Of a stretch of 64,000 bases of DNA, positions 20,555-31,765 are shown in pieces. Numbering within the stretch: position 1 is the stretch's first letter; each line of letters starts with the position of its first letter. The translations under genes were made by a program, and so were the position numbers. Below the pieces are notes generated by a model. It saw only the letters and a program-made list of their open reading frames with translations. It was not told the DNA's origin and made no database searches. The DNA lies in the NCBI RefSeq assembly GCF_033473495.1, contig NC_088935.1, positions 4,216,001 to 4,280,000 of the forward strand. The letters run 5' to 3'. This stretch comes from Cercospora beticola. Its lineage: Eukaryota > Ascomycota > Dothideomycetes > Mycosphaerellales > Mycosphaerellaceae.

Positions 20555-22723
20555 ATGGCGAAGATCAAGAAGAAAGGCAAGCGCATACTGGCAGAGCAAA
20601 TCAGGACCTTGACTAACATGGCGACCAGGCACTTCGGGCAACGCCAAGAACTACATTACCCGCTCTCAAGCGGTGCGCAAGCTGCAAGTCTCGCTGCCAG
20701 ATTTTCGACGATTGTGCATTTTCAAAGGTGCGAGCGATTTGCTGCACGGGTTCCGCGGCTGCCACATCTGACCGTCTTGGTAGGAATTTATCCTCGAGAA
20801 CCTCGATCGAAAAAGCGAGCATCGAGATCCGCCACACCGTCGACCACTTTCTACTACACCAAAGATATTCAGTACCTTCTCCACGAACCACTCCTTGCCA
20901 AATTCCGCGATCAAAAAGCACTCGCAAAGAAGATTAGTCGAGCACTCGGCAAGAATGAGGTCAGCGACGCTTCGCGCATGGAGCGCAACCTCACGCCGCG
21001 AATGAAGCTGGATCACATTATCAAGGAACGATACCCTACCTTTGTTGACGCACTCCGAGACCTCGACGATGCGCTGTCAATGCTGTTTCTGTTCGCAAAC
21101 CTTCCTAGCTCTTCCGAAGTACCACCCAAAATCATCGCCAAGTGCCAGCGATTGACACTGGAGTTCGAGCACTACCTCATCCGAACGCACAGCCTGAGAA
21201 AGAGCTTTTTGTCAATTAAGGGTATCTACTACCAGGCGACGATACAAGGACAGGATATCTTGTGGCTTGTGCCCTACCGCTTCGTGCAGAAGAACTCGCC
21301 AGATGTCGACTTCCGAATCATGGCCACTTTCGTGGAGTTCTACACCACATTACTGGGCTTCGTAAATTTCCGACTTTACAGCACGATCGGACTCGTGTAT
21401 CCGCCGAAATTCGACTTGAAGAGTGAAGAGCAAGGAGCTGAGCTGGGAGCATTCAAGCTGGAGGGCAAGGATCAGGATAATGAAGAGGAAGAGCAGGAGC
21501 AACTGCCTGATGCAGCGGCAAATGAAAAGGCACAGGCGGAAGCGGATAGGCTGTTGGCATTACCAGAGACAGAGGATTCAGGACCCTCGCAGACCGCAGA
21601 AGGGGAAGAGAAGGCTACTGAGACTGCTCTGGACCAGTTTGAATCAGTGGATCCCAATGCCGACAAACTGCTCCAGCCATCCATCACGGCCGATGTGGAG
21701 TCTGCTGCGAAACTCTTCGAGTCTTTCACATTCTTCCTGTCCCGCGAGACTCCACGACATCCACTAGAATTCATCCTGAAAGCTTTTGGCTGCAAGCGCG
21801 TGGGGTGGCAAAGCTTAGACGGCGAGGCGGGCTCATACTGCAACGAAGATGACCCACGCATAACACATCAGATTGTCGATCGACCCGACATCCCGCTTCC
21901 CTCGCCTCCGCAAACCGACGACGAAGATGGATTCGACGATGGCGTCGACGATTCCGCTGCGATCAGAAAAGCGGACGAACGTGTTCCTGGAAGAATCTAC
22001 ATTCAGCCGCAGTGGGTTTGGGATTCGATCAATGCCGGACAGCTGCAACGACCCGATCTCTACGCCCCCGGAGCCACTTTGCCTCCGCATCTCAGTCCTT
22101 GGGTCAAGCCGAGACAAGGAGAGTACGATCCTACGAAGCCGCTCGCGGAGCAGGAGACAGAGGCCGAGGCTGCAGCTGCTGAGGAGGACTCCGAGGAGGA
22201 AGACGATGAGGAAGAAGGGGGCAGCGAGGGTGAAGAAGCCAGCGACGAGCAAGCCGGAGACCTGATTGATAAGCTCGAGGACAGAGATGTTGCGCAAGGC
22301 GAGGGCATGGACGTGGAATTGGGTGGAGAGGATGACGAAAACGAAAGCGAGGCAGACGCAGGTGCCCCAGAAGACGACTTTGGCGGCTTTTCTGAAGACG
22401 AAGAATCCGAGGACGAGGCTACGAAAGCGGCACGCGAACACCAGGCTGAGCTTGAGGCTGAGGCGCAGGGCAAGAAGGTCAAGTCTGCGGACCCGAAGGA
22501 GAAGAAGAAGCTGGCGAAGGTAGCTGCGCAGGCCAAGCGAACCCAGGCTGAGCGAGAAGCAGCAGAAGATCTGGAGCGGAGGAAGGGAATGATGCCACGC
22601 CGGAAGAGAAAGATGTACGAAAAGATGGTGTACAGTAATGCGGTGAAGTCGGATGAGGCCGAGAAGATGAGGGCAAAGCGACGAAAGGTTGAGAAGGAGT
22701 TGGCGAAGAAGGCGAAGGCGTAA
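20555..22723 (+). CDS. NOP7: Pescadillo homologue Nop7 (60S ribosome biogenesis)
   Basis: Nucleolar PeBoW-complex protein needed for 27S pre-rRNA processing. Three exons: 20555-20576, 20629-20727 and 20784-22723; product 686 residues. Exon 1 (MAKIKKKG) is joined to '[19 protein letters not shown]' by a 52-nt intron that starts with GC (AAAG|GCAAGC) and ends CAG, with CTAAC upstream: a GC-AG intron. Intron 2 (56 nt) is GT-AG and joins 'CIFK' to '[12 protein letters not shown]'. The Pescadillo domain follows, then a BRCT domain (about 352-470, '[13 protein letters not shown]'), a long acidic Glu/Asp tract and a basic C-terminal coiled coil. Without splicing the frame looks continuous because the two introns sum to 108 nt, but residues 9-76 would be wrong. 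Confidence 0.95.
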   Translation: MAKIKKKGKRILAEQIRTLTNMATRHFGQRQELHYPLSSGAQAASLAARFSTIVHFQRCERFAARVPRLPHLTVLVGIYPREPRSKKRASRSATPSTTFYYTKDIQYLLHEPLLAKFRDQKALAKKISRALGKNEVSDASRMERNLTPRMKLDHIIKERYPTFVDALRDLDDALSMLFLFANLPSSSEVPPKIIAKCQRLTLEFEHYLIRTHSLRKSFLSIKGIYYQATIQGQDILWLVPYRFVQKNSPDVDFRIMATFVEFYTTLLGFVNFRLYSTIGLVYPPKFDLKSEEQGAELGAFKLEGKDQDNEEEEQEQLPDAAANEKAQAEADRLLALPETEDSGPSQTAEGEEKATETALDQFESVDPNADKLLQPSITADVESAAKLFESFTFFLSRETPRHPLEFILKAFGCKRVGWQSLDGEAGSYCNEDDPRITHQIVDRPDIPLPSPPQTDDEDGFDDGVDDSAAIRKADERVPGRIYIQPQWVWDSINAGQLQRPDLYAPGATLPPHLSPWVKPRQGEYDPTKPLAEQETEAEAAAAEEDSEEEDDEEEGGSEGEEASDEQAGDLIDKLEDRDVAQGEGMDVELGGEDDENESEADAGAPEDDFGGFSEDEESEDEATKAAREHQAELEAEAQGKKVKSADPKEKKKLAKVAAQAKRTQAEREAAEDLERRKGMMPRRKRKMYEKMVYSNAVKSDEAEKMRAKRRKVEKELAKKAKA

Positions 22724-23015
22724 TTTGGCGATGCCTATCTACAATGAAAAGCGCATGTGCGTGCAGCGCAGGAAGGAGTCGGTTCCGATCATTGGTCAAG
22801 CCAAACCGTCTGCTTTCCAATTTCTCTTCCCAACCGCCTCGCGGCATTGCACCCTCACTGCGCTTGCAACCCTACCACCTTCGATCTTGGAACACCCCTG
22901 GGCCGATGCTCTCTGCACCATACGCCATCTCAATCGCATGCGCGGACTGCGGTGATATCGCAACTGCCTAGTCACCAAAGACTTTCCAAGCTCGGTACGC
23001 ACACTCCCGGTCATC

Positions 23016-24149
23016 TCAATCAGGGTCAGAGCGAGAGCTAGAATCCGAGCCAATAAGTTCCCAGTCTTGCGCATCCTCGGAGGAGCCTGACGACTTCTCC
23101 TTCGCAGCATCTTGAGCCAAGGCCGATCCGTCAGCGTGGTCGTCGTTCTGTTCAGGTTCGTAGTCACTCCAGGAGTCCGAGCTATTGCCAGCGCCGTAGG
23201 CTTGCTCCTCTGGCAAATCGGTCCTGTCGATGATAACCGGAGCTTCCTCAAGTTGGTCATTTGCCACTTGCTCAGCGTGTTTCAACGCGTCATTTGAGAC
23301 GTCTTCGCCCGCCGGCTCGGTCCTGCACCCCTCGAAGCCGTGGCCGAACAGTGCATCCTCGTCTTCAGCTTGCACCGATGAAGCCTGCGATGTACCCGCT
23401 GTCCCGTCTCGTAGCCATCCCTCTACGTTCGCGTGGGGCGATCGCTGAACATTCTGCGCATCCAGAGCTTGTTGGAAAGTAGGAGAAGGTGGTAGTTGAT
23501 GCGAGGGGCTTCCGGCGCTTCTGTGCGGTGAGTTGAACTTTTCTTCAATGTCAGAGCGAAACAGGTCCGAGTATGTCGGCGTAGTGGGTAGATTGGTCGG
23601 TATCGAATGAATGTCGAAATTTGTGCCTGTAGCACTTGAGGGCGTTTCGTATGGTGGCGTTCCTTGATACGATCGAAGGTGGCGGGTGGGTAACATGGAT
23701 CGTGCTTGCTGCTTTGGTCTCGAAGCGGCTTTGAGAAGAGGACGTGAGGGGAGCTTCGCGACTTGCGTGCTCGCTGCCTCGAGTGTTTGGAGGCTTCGTC
23801 GATCCATTTCAGCTGCTCGTGAGAGAGGTGCTTGGGTAGTTGATCGGGGGTTCTCGCTCGTTCCTTCGAGTCGCCTCAATTCCTCAAGGTGTTGATGGTA
23901 AAACGTGCGAATGCGGCGCTGCATTTGACGAGTGGTAGGCGAGAGGGAAGCTTCTCGAGTATCCGGACAAGGTACATCGTTCAGTGCTGCTGGGGCGGTA
24001 GCCGGTATTGGCGGAGGAGGTGCTGATGCTGGGCTCGAGAGCTGCTTCTTCTTGCGAGTAGTGCCTGTTTGCGTGGACGAGACAGCGGTAAAGCGCAACG
24101 AGACACGGAAGTCGACGCTCAAGAACGAGTCGTGGTTATCGCGCGCCAT
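23016..24149 (-). CDS. Unknown disordered Ser/Pro-rich protein
   Basis: Not recognised. Single exon, 377 residues, starting MARDNHDSFLSVDF. A short conserved-looking block near residues 75-95 ('TRQMQRRIRTFYHQHLEELR') is the only predicted helix; the rest is Ser/Pro/Thr-rich and becomes acidic toward the C-terminus ('GNSSDSWSDYEPEQNDDH', ending 'GSDSSSRSDPD'). Such composition suits a regulatory or scaffold protein rich in phosphorylation sites. It is convergent with NOP7 (292 bp between stops) and divergent from the beta-glucosidase. The third-position GC preference supports coding. Confidence 0.65.
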   Translation of the reverse strand: MARDNHDSFLSVDFRVSLRFTAVSSTQTGTTRKKKQLSSPASAPPPPIPATAPAALNDVPCPDTREASLSPTTRQMQRRIRTFYHQHLEELRRLEGTSENPRSTTQAPLSRAAEMDRRSLQTLEAASTQVAKLPSRPLLKAASRPKQQARSMLPTRHLRSYQGTPPYETPSSATGTNFDIHSIPTNLPTTPTYSDLFRSDIEEKFNSPHRSAGSPSHQLPPSPTFQQALDAQNVQRSPHANVEGWLRDGTAGTSQASSVQAEDEDALFGHGFEGCRTEPAGEDVSNDALKHAEQVANDQLEEAPVIIDRTDLPEEQAYGAGNSSDSWSDYEPEQNDDHADGSALAQDAAKEKSSGSSEDAQDWELIGSDSSSRSDPD

Positions 24150-24781
24150 GTTGTCCTGTGTACTGTGTTGCGTAAGAGTGTGTTGCGCGTGAGTGAGCGT
24201 GTGAAGAAGTTAGTTGAGGCAGAATTTATAACATAGAAGCACTTGAAGTCAGAACTGAAGAGCTGAACGCGAGACTGAAGGCCGAAGTGAGCCTCTTCAC
24301 GCCTGAACTCACGTCTAGGGCGGTGCTCAATTCACTGTAACAAGGCAGTGGCAGTGGCGTACCGTCTGCCGGCGCGCTGCCCACCGTGCACGCCATGCTG
24401 TATTACGGGAAGCCTATACGCAGAGTGCAGTGCGAGGAAGTGCTTGGTGTTCAAATGCTAGGTCGGTGTTAATGTGATGAAGTGAAGGCTGAAGGTGGAA
24501 GACAGATGGGGCAGAGCGGAGCGCGGGCCGGCGATCCGGACATCAGATTGAGCAGGTGAGGTCGTTGCAAGTCAAGGGCACAGTAAGCTCGCGGTATCCG
24601 CGTCTCCTGAAGCAATTACGAGCGCGTCATATCAACCATGTTTGCACCTGCTCGTGTGACAACGTTCACGTCGCCTGTGTGACGGCGTGCGCGCAATCAG
24701 GTAACCATCTTCACTTGTTTTCCTTTCCTCTTCTCTTCTTCAGCATCACTCGCAACTCACCGCCGCATTGACGTCCTCACG
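24150..24781. promoter_or_regulatory. Divergent intergenic region with pyrimidine tract before the glucosidase
   Basis: 632 bp between two start codons. Near 24716-24744 lies a strong C/T tract ending in 'cttcttcag', 38 bases before the glucosidase ATG. This is either a typical fungal pyrimidine-rich leader or the 3' end of a leader intron (a possible donor 'gtaacc' at 24701 gives a 44-nt intron). Confidence 0.4.
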
Positions 24782-27700
24782 ATGCCTCTTGCTGCTCCAG
24801 ACTCGTTCGAGCTGGACACGAGAGACACCAAGCCTTTTCTCCGCCATTCCCTCGACTCCGACTCCAATTCCGAAGATGAGTTCGATCTGCCCAAGCGGTC
24901 GGCTCGCGGCTACACAGATATCGACTACGACGATGAGAAACACACTCCACGCGAACTAGAGCCGCCCGTATGGTCCAGCAACCAGCGAAGACGGACGGGA
25001 TGGCGACGACTGATCCCCACGCGCTTCTGCTGCGGCCTAGTCTCGCTCTTCGTCGTTACCTTGGTCCTGCTCCTGTCAGCTGGGAGCTTCTGGGCTTACA
25101 AGGTCGTCCCAAAGCTCGGCCAGTCGCCGCCATGGTACCCAACTCCATTGGGCGGAACCGTAGAAGGATGGGCGAAAGCATACGAGAAGGCAGCGCGCCT
25201 TGTCGGACAGATGTCCTTGGTCGAAAAGGTCAACATCACAACCGGTACTGGCTGGCAGATGGGCCCCTGCGTGGGCAATACTGGCCAAGTGGATCGCCTG
25301 GGCTTTCCATCTCTCTGTCTACAAGACGGCCCTCTTGGTCTTCGATTTGTGGAAAATGCCACCAGCTTCCCAGCAGGCATCACCGTTGGGGCTACATGGA
25401 ACAAAGATTTGATGTACCAGCGAGGAAAGGCGCATGGCTTTGAAGCAAGATTGAAGGGTGTCAACGTTCTGTTGGGGCCTTCAATGGGACCTCTTGGCAG
25501 ACTGCCGGCTGGCGGACGCAACTGGGAGGGCTTCGGGGCAGACCCGGTTCTCCAAGGCATCGCCGCGGCACAAACAATTCGCGGCATTCAGGAGTCAGGT
25601 GTGATCGCGACAGCAAAGCATTTCGTTGGCAATGAGCAAGAACACTTTCGTCAAGCCTGGGAGTGGGGAACTCCAAATGCAATCTCATCCAACATCGACG
25701 ATCGGACGCTTCACGAGCTGTACGCCTGGCCTTTTGCCGAGTCTATTCGTGCCGGAGTCGCATCGATCATGTGCAGTTACAATCAGGTCAACAACAGCTA
25801 CGCGTGCCAGAACTCGAAACTAATGAACGGCATCCTAAAAGACGAACTGGGCTTCCAAGGCTTCATTCAAAGTGACTGGCTTGCTCAGAAGGCTGGTGTC
25901 GCTAGTGCGCTGGCCGGTCTAGATATGAGCATGCCTGGTGACGGCCTGAAGTGGCAGGATGGTATCGCCCTTTGGGGAGGCGAGTTGACGAAGGCCGCTT
26001 TGAATGGATCTGTACCAATGGAGCGGCTGAACGATATGGTTCTGCGCGTTGTCGCCTCTTGGTACCAACTTGGACAAGACGACTCCTCGGTTTGGGGAAA
26101 CAATTCTCTGAGTAACTCCGCTACATTCAGCAGCTGGACAAATGAGGAACGAGGCCGCCTGCATCCTGGTGCTTCTGGAAACAATGACACCGATGTGGTG
26201 AACTATTTCGTTCCCGTAAGACAGACCGAAGAGGGTGGCGATCACGATGAAGTAGCACGTAAAATCGCCGCGGAGGGTGTTGTTCTGGTCAAGAACGAAG
26301 GGTTCACGCTGCCACTTTCAAAGGACGGCGCCAACTTCCGGCGTGCCGAATCTGATGGCAAGGTCAAGGTTGGCATCTTTGGAGAGGACGCATTCGCCAA
26401 TCCGAGAGGACCAAACGCATGCGAGGATCGAGCCTGTAACGAGTGGACGTTGGGTAGCGGTTGGGGTTCGGGCGCTTCTCTATTCCCTCACCTCATCGCG
26501 CCATTCGATGCTTTGAATAAGACGTTTGACGAGGACAAGGTAAACATCACGGCCTACAAAAAGCAAGCTGCGAAGCATGCGGGTGCCATTGCAGAAAAGC
26601 AAGATCTGTGCATGGTATTCGTCACCGCTGACGCTGGTGAAGGCTTCTTGAGCTACGGTGACATCCGAGGAGATCGCAATGATTTACAGGTCCAAAAGCA
26701 TGGCAACACGTTGATCGTCGAAGTTGCGAAGAAGTGTGGCGGCAAGACTGTCGTCGTCGTGCACTCTGTTGGACCAACTCTGGTGGAAGAATGGATTGAT
26801 CTTCCTGACGTGCATGCGGTTCTCATGGCGCATCTTCCAGGTCAAGAGAGTGGCAACGCGTTAGCGGATGTCATATTTGGCCATGTGAGCCCGTCTGGAC
26901 GTCTTCCTGTGAGTATCTGTCTCTGAATTCAAGGCCACTGAAGTGCATTTCCGATGATGCGGGGCAGTCGAAGCCTTATAGTGGCGGCTTGGAGCATGTG
27001 CTAACTATGATATTCACTTCTAGTATACGATCGCCAAGAAAGCAGAAGATTATGGCCCGACAAGCAAGATACTGACATTCCCGAACCACGTTGTGCCACA
27101 ACAAAACTTTACTGAGGGCCTCTACATCGACTACAGATACTTCGATAAGCATGACATTAAGTAAGTGTGGTCGCTACAAAGCGTCGCCTAACGGCGTGAA
27201 CTTGTCTCGGAAAATTTCGTATCTCCAGATGACTGACTATTTGATAGACCTCGATTCGAATTCGGATTTGGGCTTAGCTATACCGAGTTTGAACTCTCTT
27301 CACTGACCGCCGAAGTGCTTGGAGCGAGCAGCACCACGCCAGCGACTCGTCCTCGCGCAGCCGCGCATCCACCGCGTCTCGACACGACTATCCCTTACCC
27401 AGCCACTGCGATCTTCCCAGAAGGATTCAACAAATTGAAGAAGTACATCTACCCTTACATTGACAGGGACGACATCCCGCAAACAGGAGGTCAACCAGAC
27501 TATCCACCCAGCTTCGACCCAGCAAAGCCACACCCACTTTCCGAGGCAGGCGGCGCCGAAGGCGGCAACCCAGACCTTTTCACTCCCGTCCTCGAAGTCT
27601 CAACTCAAGTATCCAACATAGGCGATTTTGCTGGCTCAGCCGTTGTCCAACTCTACATCAGCTACCCCGATAACGTCAAAGACCAAGATGGCGAGGTCGT

Positions 27701-27932
27701 CGATATGCCTGTCAAAGTCCTACGCGCTTTTGATAAATTCCATCTCGAGACTGATGGTGATGAGAAGCAGAAAGATGTGAAGTTCACACTGACGCGCAAG
27801 GACCTCTCATATTGGGATACCAAACTACAGAACTGGGTCATGCCGAAGGGCGAGTACACCATTTCTGTGGGCTTCAGTTCGAGGGATTTGCCATTGAAGT
27901 TTAAAGTTGATCCTTTTGCTGCGAAGGCGTGA
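24782..27932 (+). CDS. Membrane-anchored GH3 beta-glucosidase
   Basis: Glycoside hydrolase family 3 enzyme releasing glucose from beta-linked oligosaccharides such as cellobiose. Three exons: 24782-26908, 27024-27160 and 27248-27932, with introns of 115 and 87 nt; product 982 residues. There is no signal peptide. An acidic cytosolic N-terminus (about 1-82) precedes one hydrophobic helix (about 83-106, 'LVSLFVVTLVLLLSAG'), so it is a type II membrane protein with the catalytic part outside, like the BglE/BglF class. Catalytic nucleophile Asp in 'GFIQSDW'; 'AKHFVGNEQE' and 'FGFGLSYTEF' (spanning the last splice) are family signatures; a fibronectin-III-like domain closes the protein. Several N-x-S/T sites are present. 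Confidence 0.95.
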
Positions 27933-28561
27933 ACCGATCCCGACGAACTGGCCAAATGAAAAGATGTGTATGTGTATTTCATCTGGGAGAGCGGCGTTTT
28001 GGGTAGGGGAACTGGGCAAGCGCTGGTTCTGAGTACTGCTGGAAAAGCTTGTCGAAGCCCTGAGATAGAGCGGCAGTGGGACTTGTTCTCTGCCAAAAAT
28101 GTGTATTTGTAAAATCGCGATACCTAGTATGAGAAGTACTGTATTTTTCGAGTGTTGCATTTTCTTTGTCTATCGGAACAGCGATAAGATAAAAGCACCG
28201 TTTCCTAAGGTCTGATACTGTACGTGGAGAAATTGAGGGAGTCAAGATGTTGACAAGATGTAAAGAGGTTCCATGTAATCAATTTCAATCTCGCTGATGC
28301 TTTCTACCATTTACTTTTTCCTTCATCCATCCATCGTACAAGTACAAGAAACTACAACCCAAAGAAAACAAAACGCTCGAGCCGCATCAATGCGAGCAAT
28401 GCGATGCAAATGAAAATATGATGTCCTCTTTTTCCCCTCGAAGTGGCCATGCATCCAAAAGCAAGCTCCCTCGTGGTGTCCATTACCGCTTCTGTTCGTT
28501 CGCAGCTTTCAAATTGCTTCTCTCAATCGTTCATCATCGTCATGTTCAGTGTCAAGCGAGT
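27933..28561. other. Convergent intergenic region
   Basis: 629 bp between two converging stops. It is A/T-richer than the genes and holds both 3' UTRs. Minus-strand ORFs here have no recognisable content. Confidence 0.4.
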
Positions 28562-31500
28562 CTAAGCTGAGAGCAAAGATTCATTCTCGTCCATGCCAAT
28601 GCCACTGTCCTTGACGCGCTTCTTTCGCAGACGGCCTAGCTTGGAGTGCGAAGAGGCTGGCTCGACAGATGCTCGACCGTTGACGGTCGTGCGTGTTGTG
28701 GTCTTGGTTACGAGGGAAGAGACAGTATCCATAGCTTCCAATTCCAGCATTTGGGCATCGCCATCTTTCATCGTCTCTTCGGCCTGTTCGTTGATTCTCG
28801 CATGCGCTCGGTCGTTCTCATCCCGCAACACTCGCATCTTGGCTGTGGTACGTCGGACATACTCGGCGAATTTGTGTCGGAGTGATTCGTTCTGAGTAGT
28901 GAGTGTCGTGATGGTCTCCTCGGAAATCTCCGTCTGCTCCTGCAGAAGGCGAATATCTTCTTCACGAGCTTGAAGCACATCCTGCCAGCGTTCGTCGGCC
29001 TCAACTGCCTTTTGCTCAACGACAGCAATCTTAGCCTGCTTGTCGGCAACGACAGCTTTGAGATTTTCGATCTCGTCGCCCATTTCGGCTTGGACTTGCA
29101 GCATCTGCTCGGCTTCCTCTTCGACACGTCGCTCCAGGCTGGCCTTGTCTGCTTTCAGCTCACCAACTTGGCTGGTCAGTTCAGCGACATCATGGTTCAA
29201 CTGAGCAATTCTTGAGTTCCGATCTTCGATCTCCGATGCGTGCAATGCCGATTCATCAACCGTGTCTTGTTGAAGAGTGGCGATCTGATCTTCGTGGGTG
29301 GCAATGGTATCCTGGAGAGCCGCGATGCTGCGCTCGAACTCTTCGCGATCATCCTTGTTGAGAGCGACCTGTGCCTCATACAGATTCTGAGTGGTCTTCA
29401 GATCCGCACTCAACTCCTCGATCTCAGCAGTCTTGTCGGCGACCTCCTGCTCGAGAGACAAGATGCGCTCGTCACGTTCGGCTAGGGTTTCGGCCATCTG
29501 TTTTTCCAGATCTGCGAGCTGTGCCTTGAGATCTTCGATGACCTCTTCGCGGTCTTGCAGGTCGCCCTCGACGACTTCGCGACGCTCAACCTCCTCCTTG
29601 ATATCGGCTTGGTACTGTTGATCTCGCTCAGAGGCAAGCTGCTTAAGCTCCTTGACCTCTTTCTCGTTCGTCTGCTGCACTTGCCATAGCTTCTGTCGAA
29701 GTTCATTAGCTTGAGCTCCAGATTCTTGCAGCTTCGTCGTGAGTTCTGCGATTTCTTCTTGTGCAGTCCCGAGCTCCGCCTCCACGGCCTCGCGGTCCTT
29801 GCGCTCACTTTCGTTGAGTTCGCGAAGGTCATTGATCTGCTCGTTCAGATCGCCAAGCTGCTCTTCCAGACGGTCGACACGCTCCTCCAGGTTTTCCACC
29901 TCTACGTTTCTCTCCCTCACATCCATCTCAGCATCTTCACGGGCATCACGCTCTGCATCACGCTGCTTTGTCATGGCCTCGAGCTCCTCCTGCAACAGGT
30001 TGCGCTCTTCTTCGACTGCAAGCTTCTGTTCTTCCAGGCCGGTGATCATGGTCTGACGATCCGCCGCGAGGTTCTCGGCCTCCTCGCGAAGCTGATTCTG
30101 CTCCTCAATTTGTGCCTCAAGCCCGCTGACAGTCTCATCGTGCTCGGTCTTCATGCTCAGCACGTTTGTTGCATGCTCCCCCTCCATACGAGTGATCAGA
30201 TCGGTCAGCCTCTGCTCCTCGGTCTGATACTTGGTGAGCGATGCGCCCAGCTTTTCGATTGTCGACGTAAGCTCAGCGTATGTGACCTCATACTCCTTGA
30301 CACGCTTCTGCGCAGCTTCGAGTTCGTCATCCAAGGCGTCACGCTCATCCGCGATTTGGTCCATCTCTGCTTTGAGGTCCAGATTCTCCTCTTCGTTTCC
30401 GAGCTTCTCTTGTTCTAGTTCTGATTGCAACTGGAGCAGGCGTTCAGTCTCGATCTTCGCTTCGGCGAGATGGTCCAACAGGCGGTCCACTTGAGAGCTG
30501 AGACTTGCAGCAAGGTTGCTCTTCTCAAAAAGCTCCTTATCCTGCGTGCGCAGGCGCGCGGCAAACTCTTCAACATCTGCCAACAAGATCTCGAGCAGGT
30601 CTCCATTAGAGGCGTCCTCCGGAATACTACCAGGAAGGACGGTCTCAAGGCCCTCACGCACGGCCATGAAGCTTTCGCGAATGCTGATCAGAATGGATCG
30701 TGTATCTTCATGATCACCAAAGCCAAGAGCACGCAACTCAATCTCGAGAATCTGTAGCTTGGTCTTCGCATCGTTGGCTTGATTGCTGAGGGTCACGATG
30801 GCAGATCGGAAATTCTCTCGCTCGGTCTCCCAATCCTGCTCCTTGTTGCGCTGGGAAGTAGACTGTGAGAGTGACTGACGAAGTTTGACTTGGGACGAAT
30901 CGAGCATGGTGGAATCGTGGGGAGCCTCGTTGTACGCGAACTCTTGCTGGCTCTCGAGCACGAGCATGTCGGGGTCCAGCTCGTCATCCTCGTCATGGGT
31001 GGTCAAGGCATCGAATGTGTGCTTTTGCTCTTCACGCAATTCTACCAACTCTGCGTCCAGCGTTTCGAGGTCGTCGCCCTCAAGAAGTGGTCGTTGTGCC
31101 TCTAGGTCCTTGATCCGCGCGTCTCGCTTTTTGTGGATCTGCAAGCGGTGTTGAATGCGCTCTGATAGCACAGCGCTGAGAGGTGCCATATTGTGTTGAT
31201 CTACGGTGTAGTAATGCTCTCCATTCTGGAGTAGAGCAGCGGGGAGCGAGTGTCTCGTGGACGTAATTTTCTGTCTCTTTTCGCCCTCCTCATTGACGCC
31301 AGGAGAAACGGTAATACGGCGCTTGATGGACATCTTGCGTGGGTGCGGGGTGATGTGGAAGGCGGTGGTCCGGTCTCCTTCATCGTCGTCGTTCAGTGCC
31401 ACCGTCTGTGACTGTCTTCCTGCTGGAAATTGTACTTCGTTGACGACACGACGAGTGGTCTCTGTCACAGTTTCGACTGCATCAGATGCAGCAGCATCGT

Positions 31501-31765
31501 ATGTCGGACCCGTCTGCACATTCTCCACCTCCTCTTCTTCTTCGACAATCATCTCGGGCTCGACCGACGCAGCGGCTCGAGTTTTCTTTCTCTTCTTGGC
31601 GGGCGTCGAGGCCATGGATGGCGTGTTGATGCTGTGGCTGCTCGATGGGCGCTCCGACATGGGCTCAGAAGCATCGCTGGCACGTCGCTTGCGGCCAGCA
31701 GCTCGAGTTTGTCGCTGCTCTGCTGGCTGAGAGCTCGCCTGAGCGCGAGTTCGCTTGGGCGCCAT
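28562..31765 (-). CDS. Long coiled-coil protein with nuclear localisation signals
   Basis: Single exon, 1067 residues. The N-terminus (MAPKRTRAQ, 'AAGRKRRASDAS', 'PAKKRKKTRAA') holds several basic nuclear-import-type clusters. From about residue 195 to 1000 the sequence is an almost unbroken coiled coil dominated by Glu, Leu, Gln, Ala and Asp. The tail is basic ('LGRLRKKRVKDSG') and ends 'GMDENESLLSA'. No ATPase head, so it is not an SMC protein; no myosin motor or membrane helix. A nuclear scaffold, spindle-pole or nuclear-pore basket type role is possible but unproven. Coiled-coil composition makes homology by eye unsafe, so no symbol is given. Confidence 0.8.
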   Translation of the reverse strand: MAPKRTRAQASSQPAEQRQTRAAGRKRRASDASEPMSERPSSSHSINTPSMASTPAKKRKKTRAAASVEPEMIVEEEEEVENVQTGPTYDAAASDAVETVTETTRRVVNEVQFPAGRQSQTVALNDDDEGDRTTAFHITPHPRKMSIKRRITVSPGVNEEGEKRQKITSTRHSLPAALLQNGEHYYTVDQHNMAPLSAVLSERIQHRLQIHKKRDARIKDLEAQRPLLEGDDLETLDAELVELREEQKHTFDALTTHDEDDELDPDMLVLESQQEFAYNEAPHDSTMLDSSQVKLRQSLSQSTSQRNKEQDWETERENFRSAIVTLSNQANDAKTKLQILEIELRALGFGDHEDTRSILISIRESFMAVREGLETVLPGSIPEDASNGDLLEILLADVEEFAARLRTQDKELFEKSNLAASLSSQVDRLLDHLAEAKIETERLLQLQSELEQEKLGNEEENLDLKAEMDQIADERDALDDELEAAQKRVKEYEVTYAELTSTIEKLGASLTKYQTEEQRLTDLITRMEGEHATNVLSMKTEHDETVSGLEAQIEEQNQLREEAENLAADRQTMITGLEEQKLAVEEERNLLQEELEAMTKQRDAERDAREDAEMDVRERNVEVENLEERVDRLEEQLGDLNEQINDLRELNESERKDREAVEAELGTAQEEIAELTTKLQESGAQANELRQKLWQVQQTNEKEVKELKQLASERDQQYQADIKEEVERREVVEGDLQDREEVIEDLKAQLADLEKQMAETLAERDERILSLEQEVADKTAEIEELSADLKTTQNLYEAQVALNKDDREEFERSIAALQDTIATHEDQIATLQQDTVDESALHASEIEDRNSRIAQLNHDVAELTSQVGELKADKASLERRVEEEAEQMLQVQAEMGDEIENLKAVVADKQAKIAVVEQKAVEADERWQDVLQAREEDIRLLQEQTEISEETITTLTTQNESLRHKFAEYVRRTTAKMRVLRDENDRAHARINEQAEETMKDGDAQMLELEAMDTVSSLVTKTTTRTTVNGRASVEPASSHSKLGRLRKKRVKDSGIGMDENESLLSA

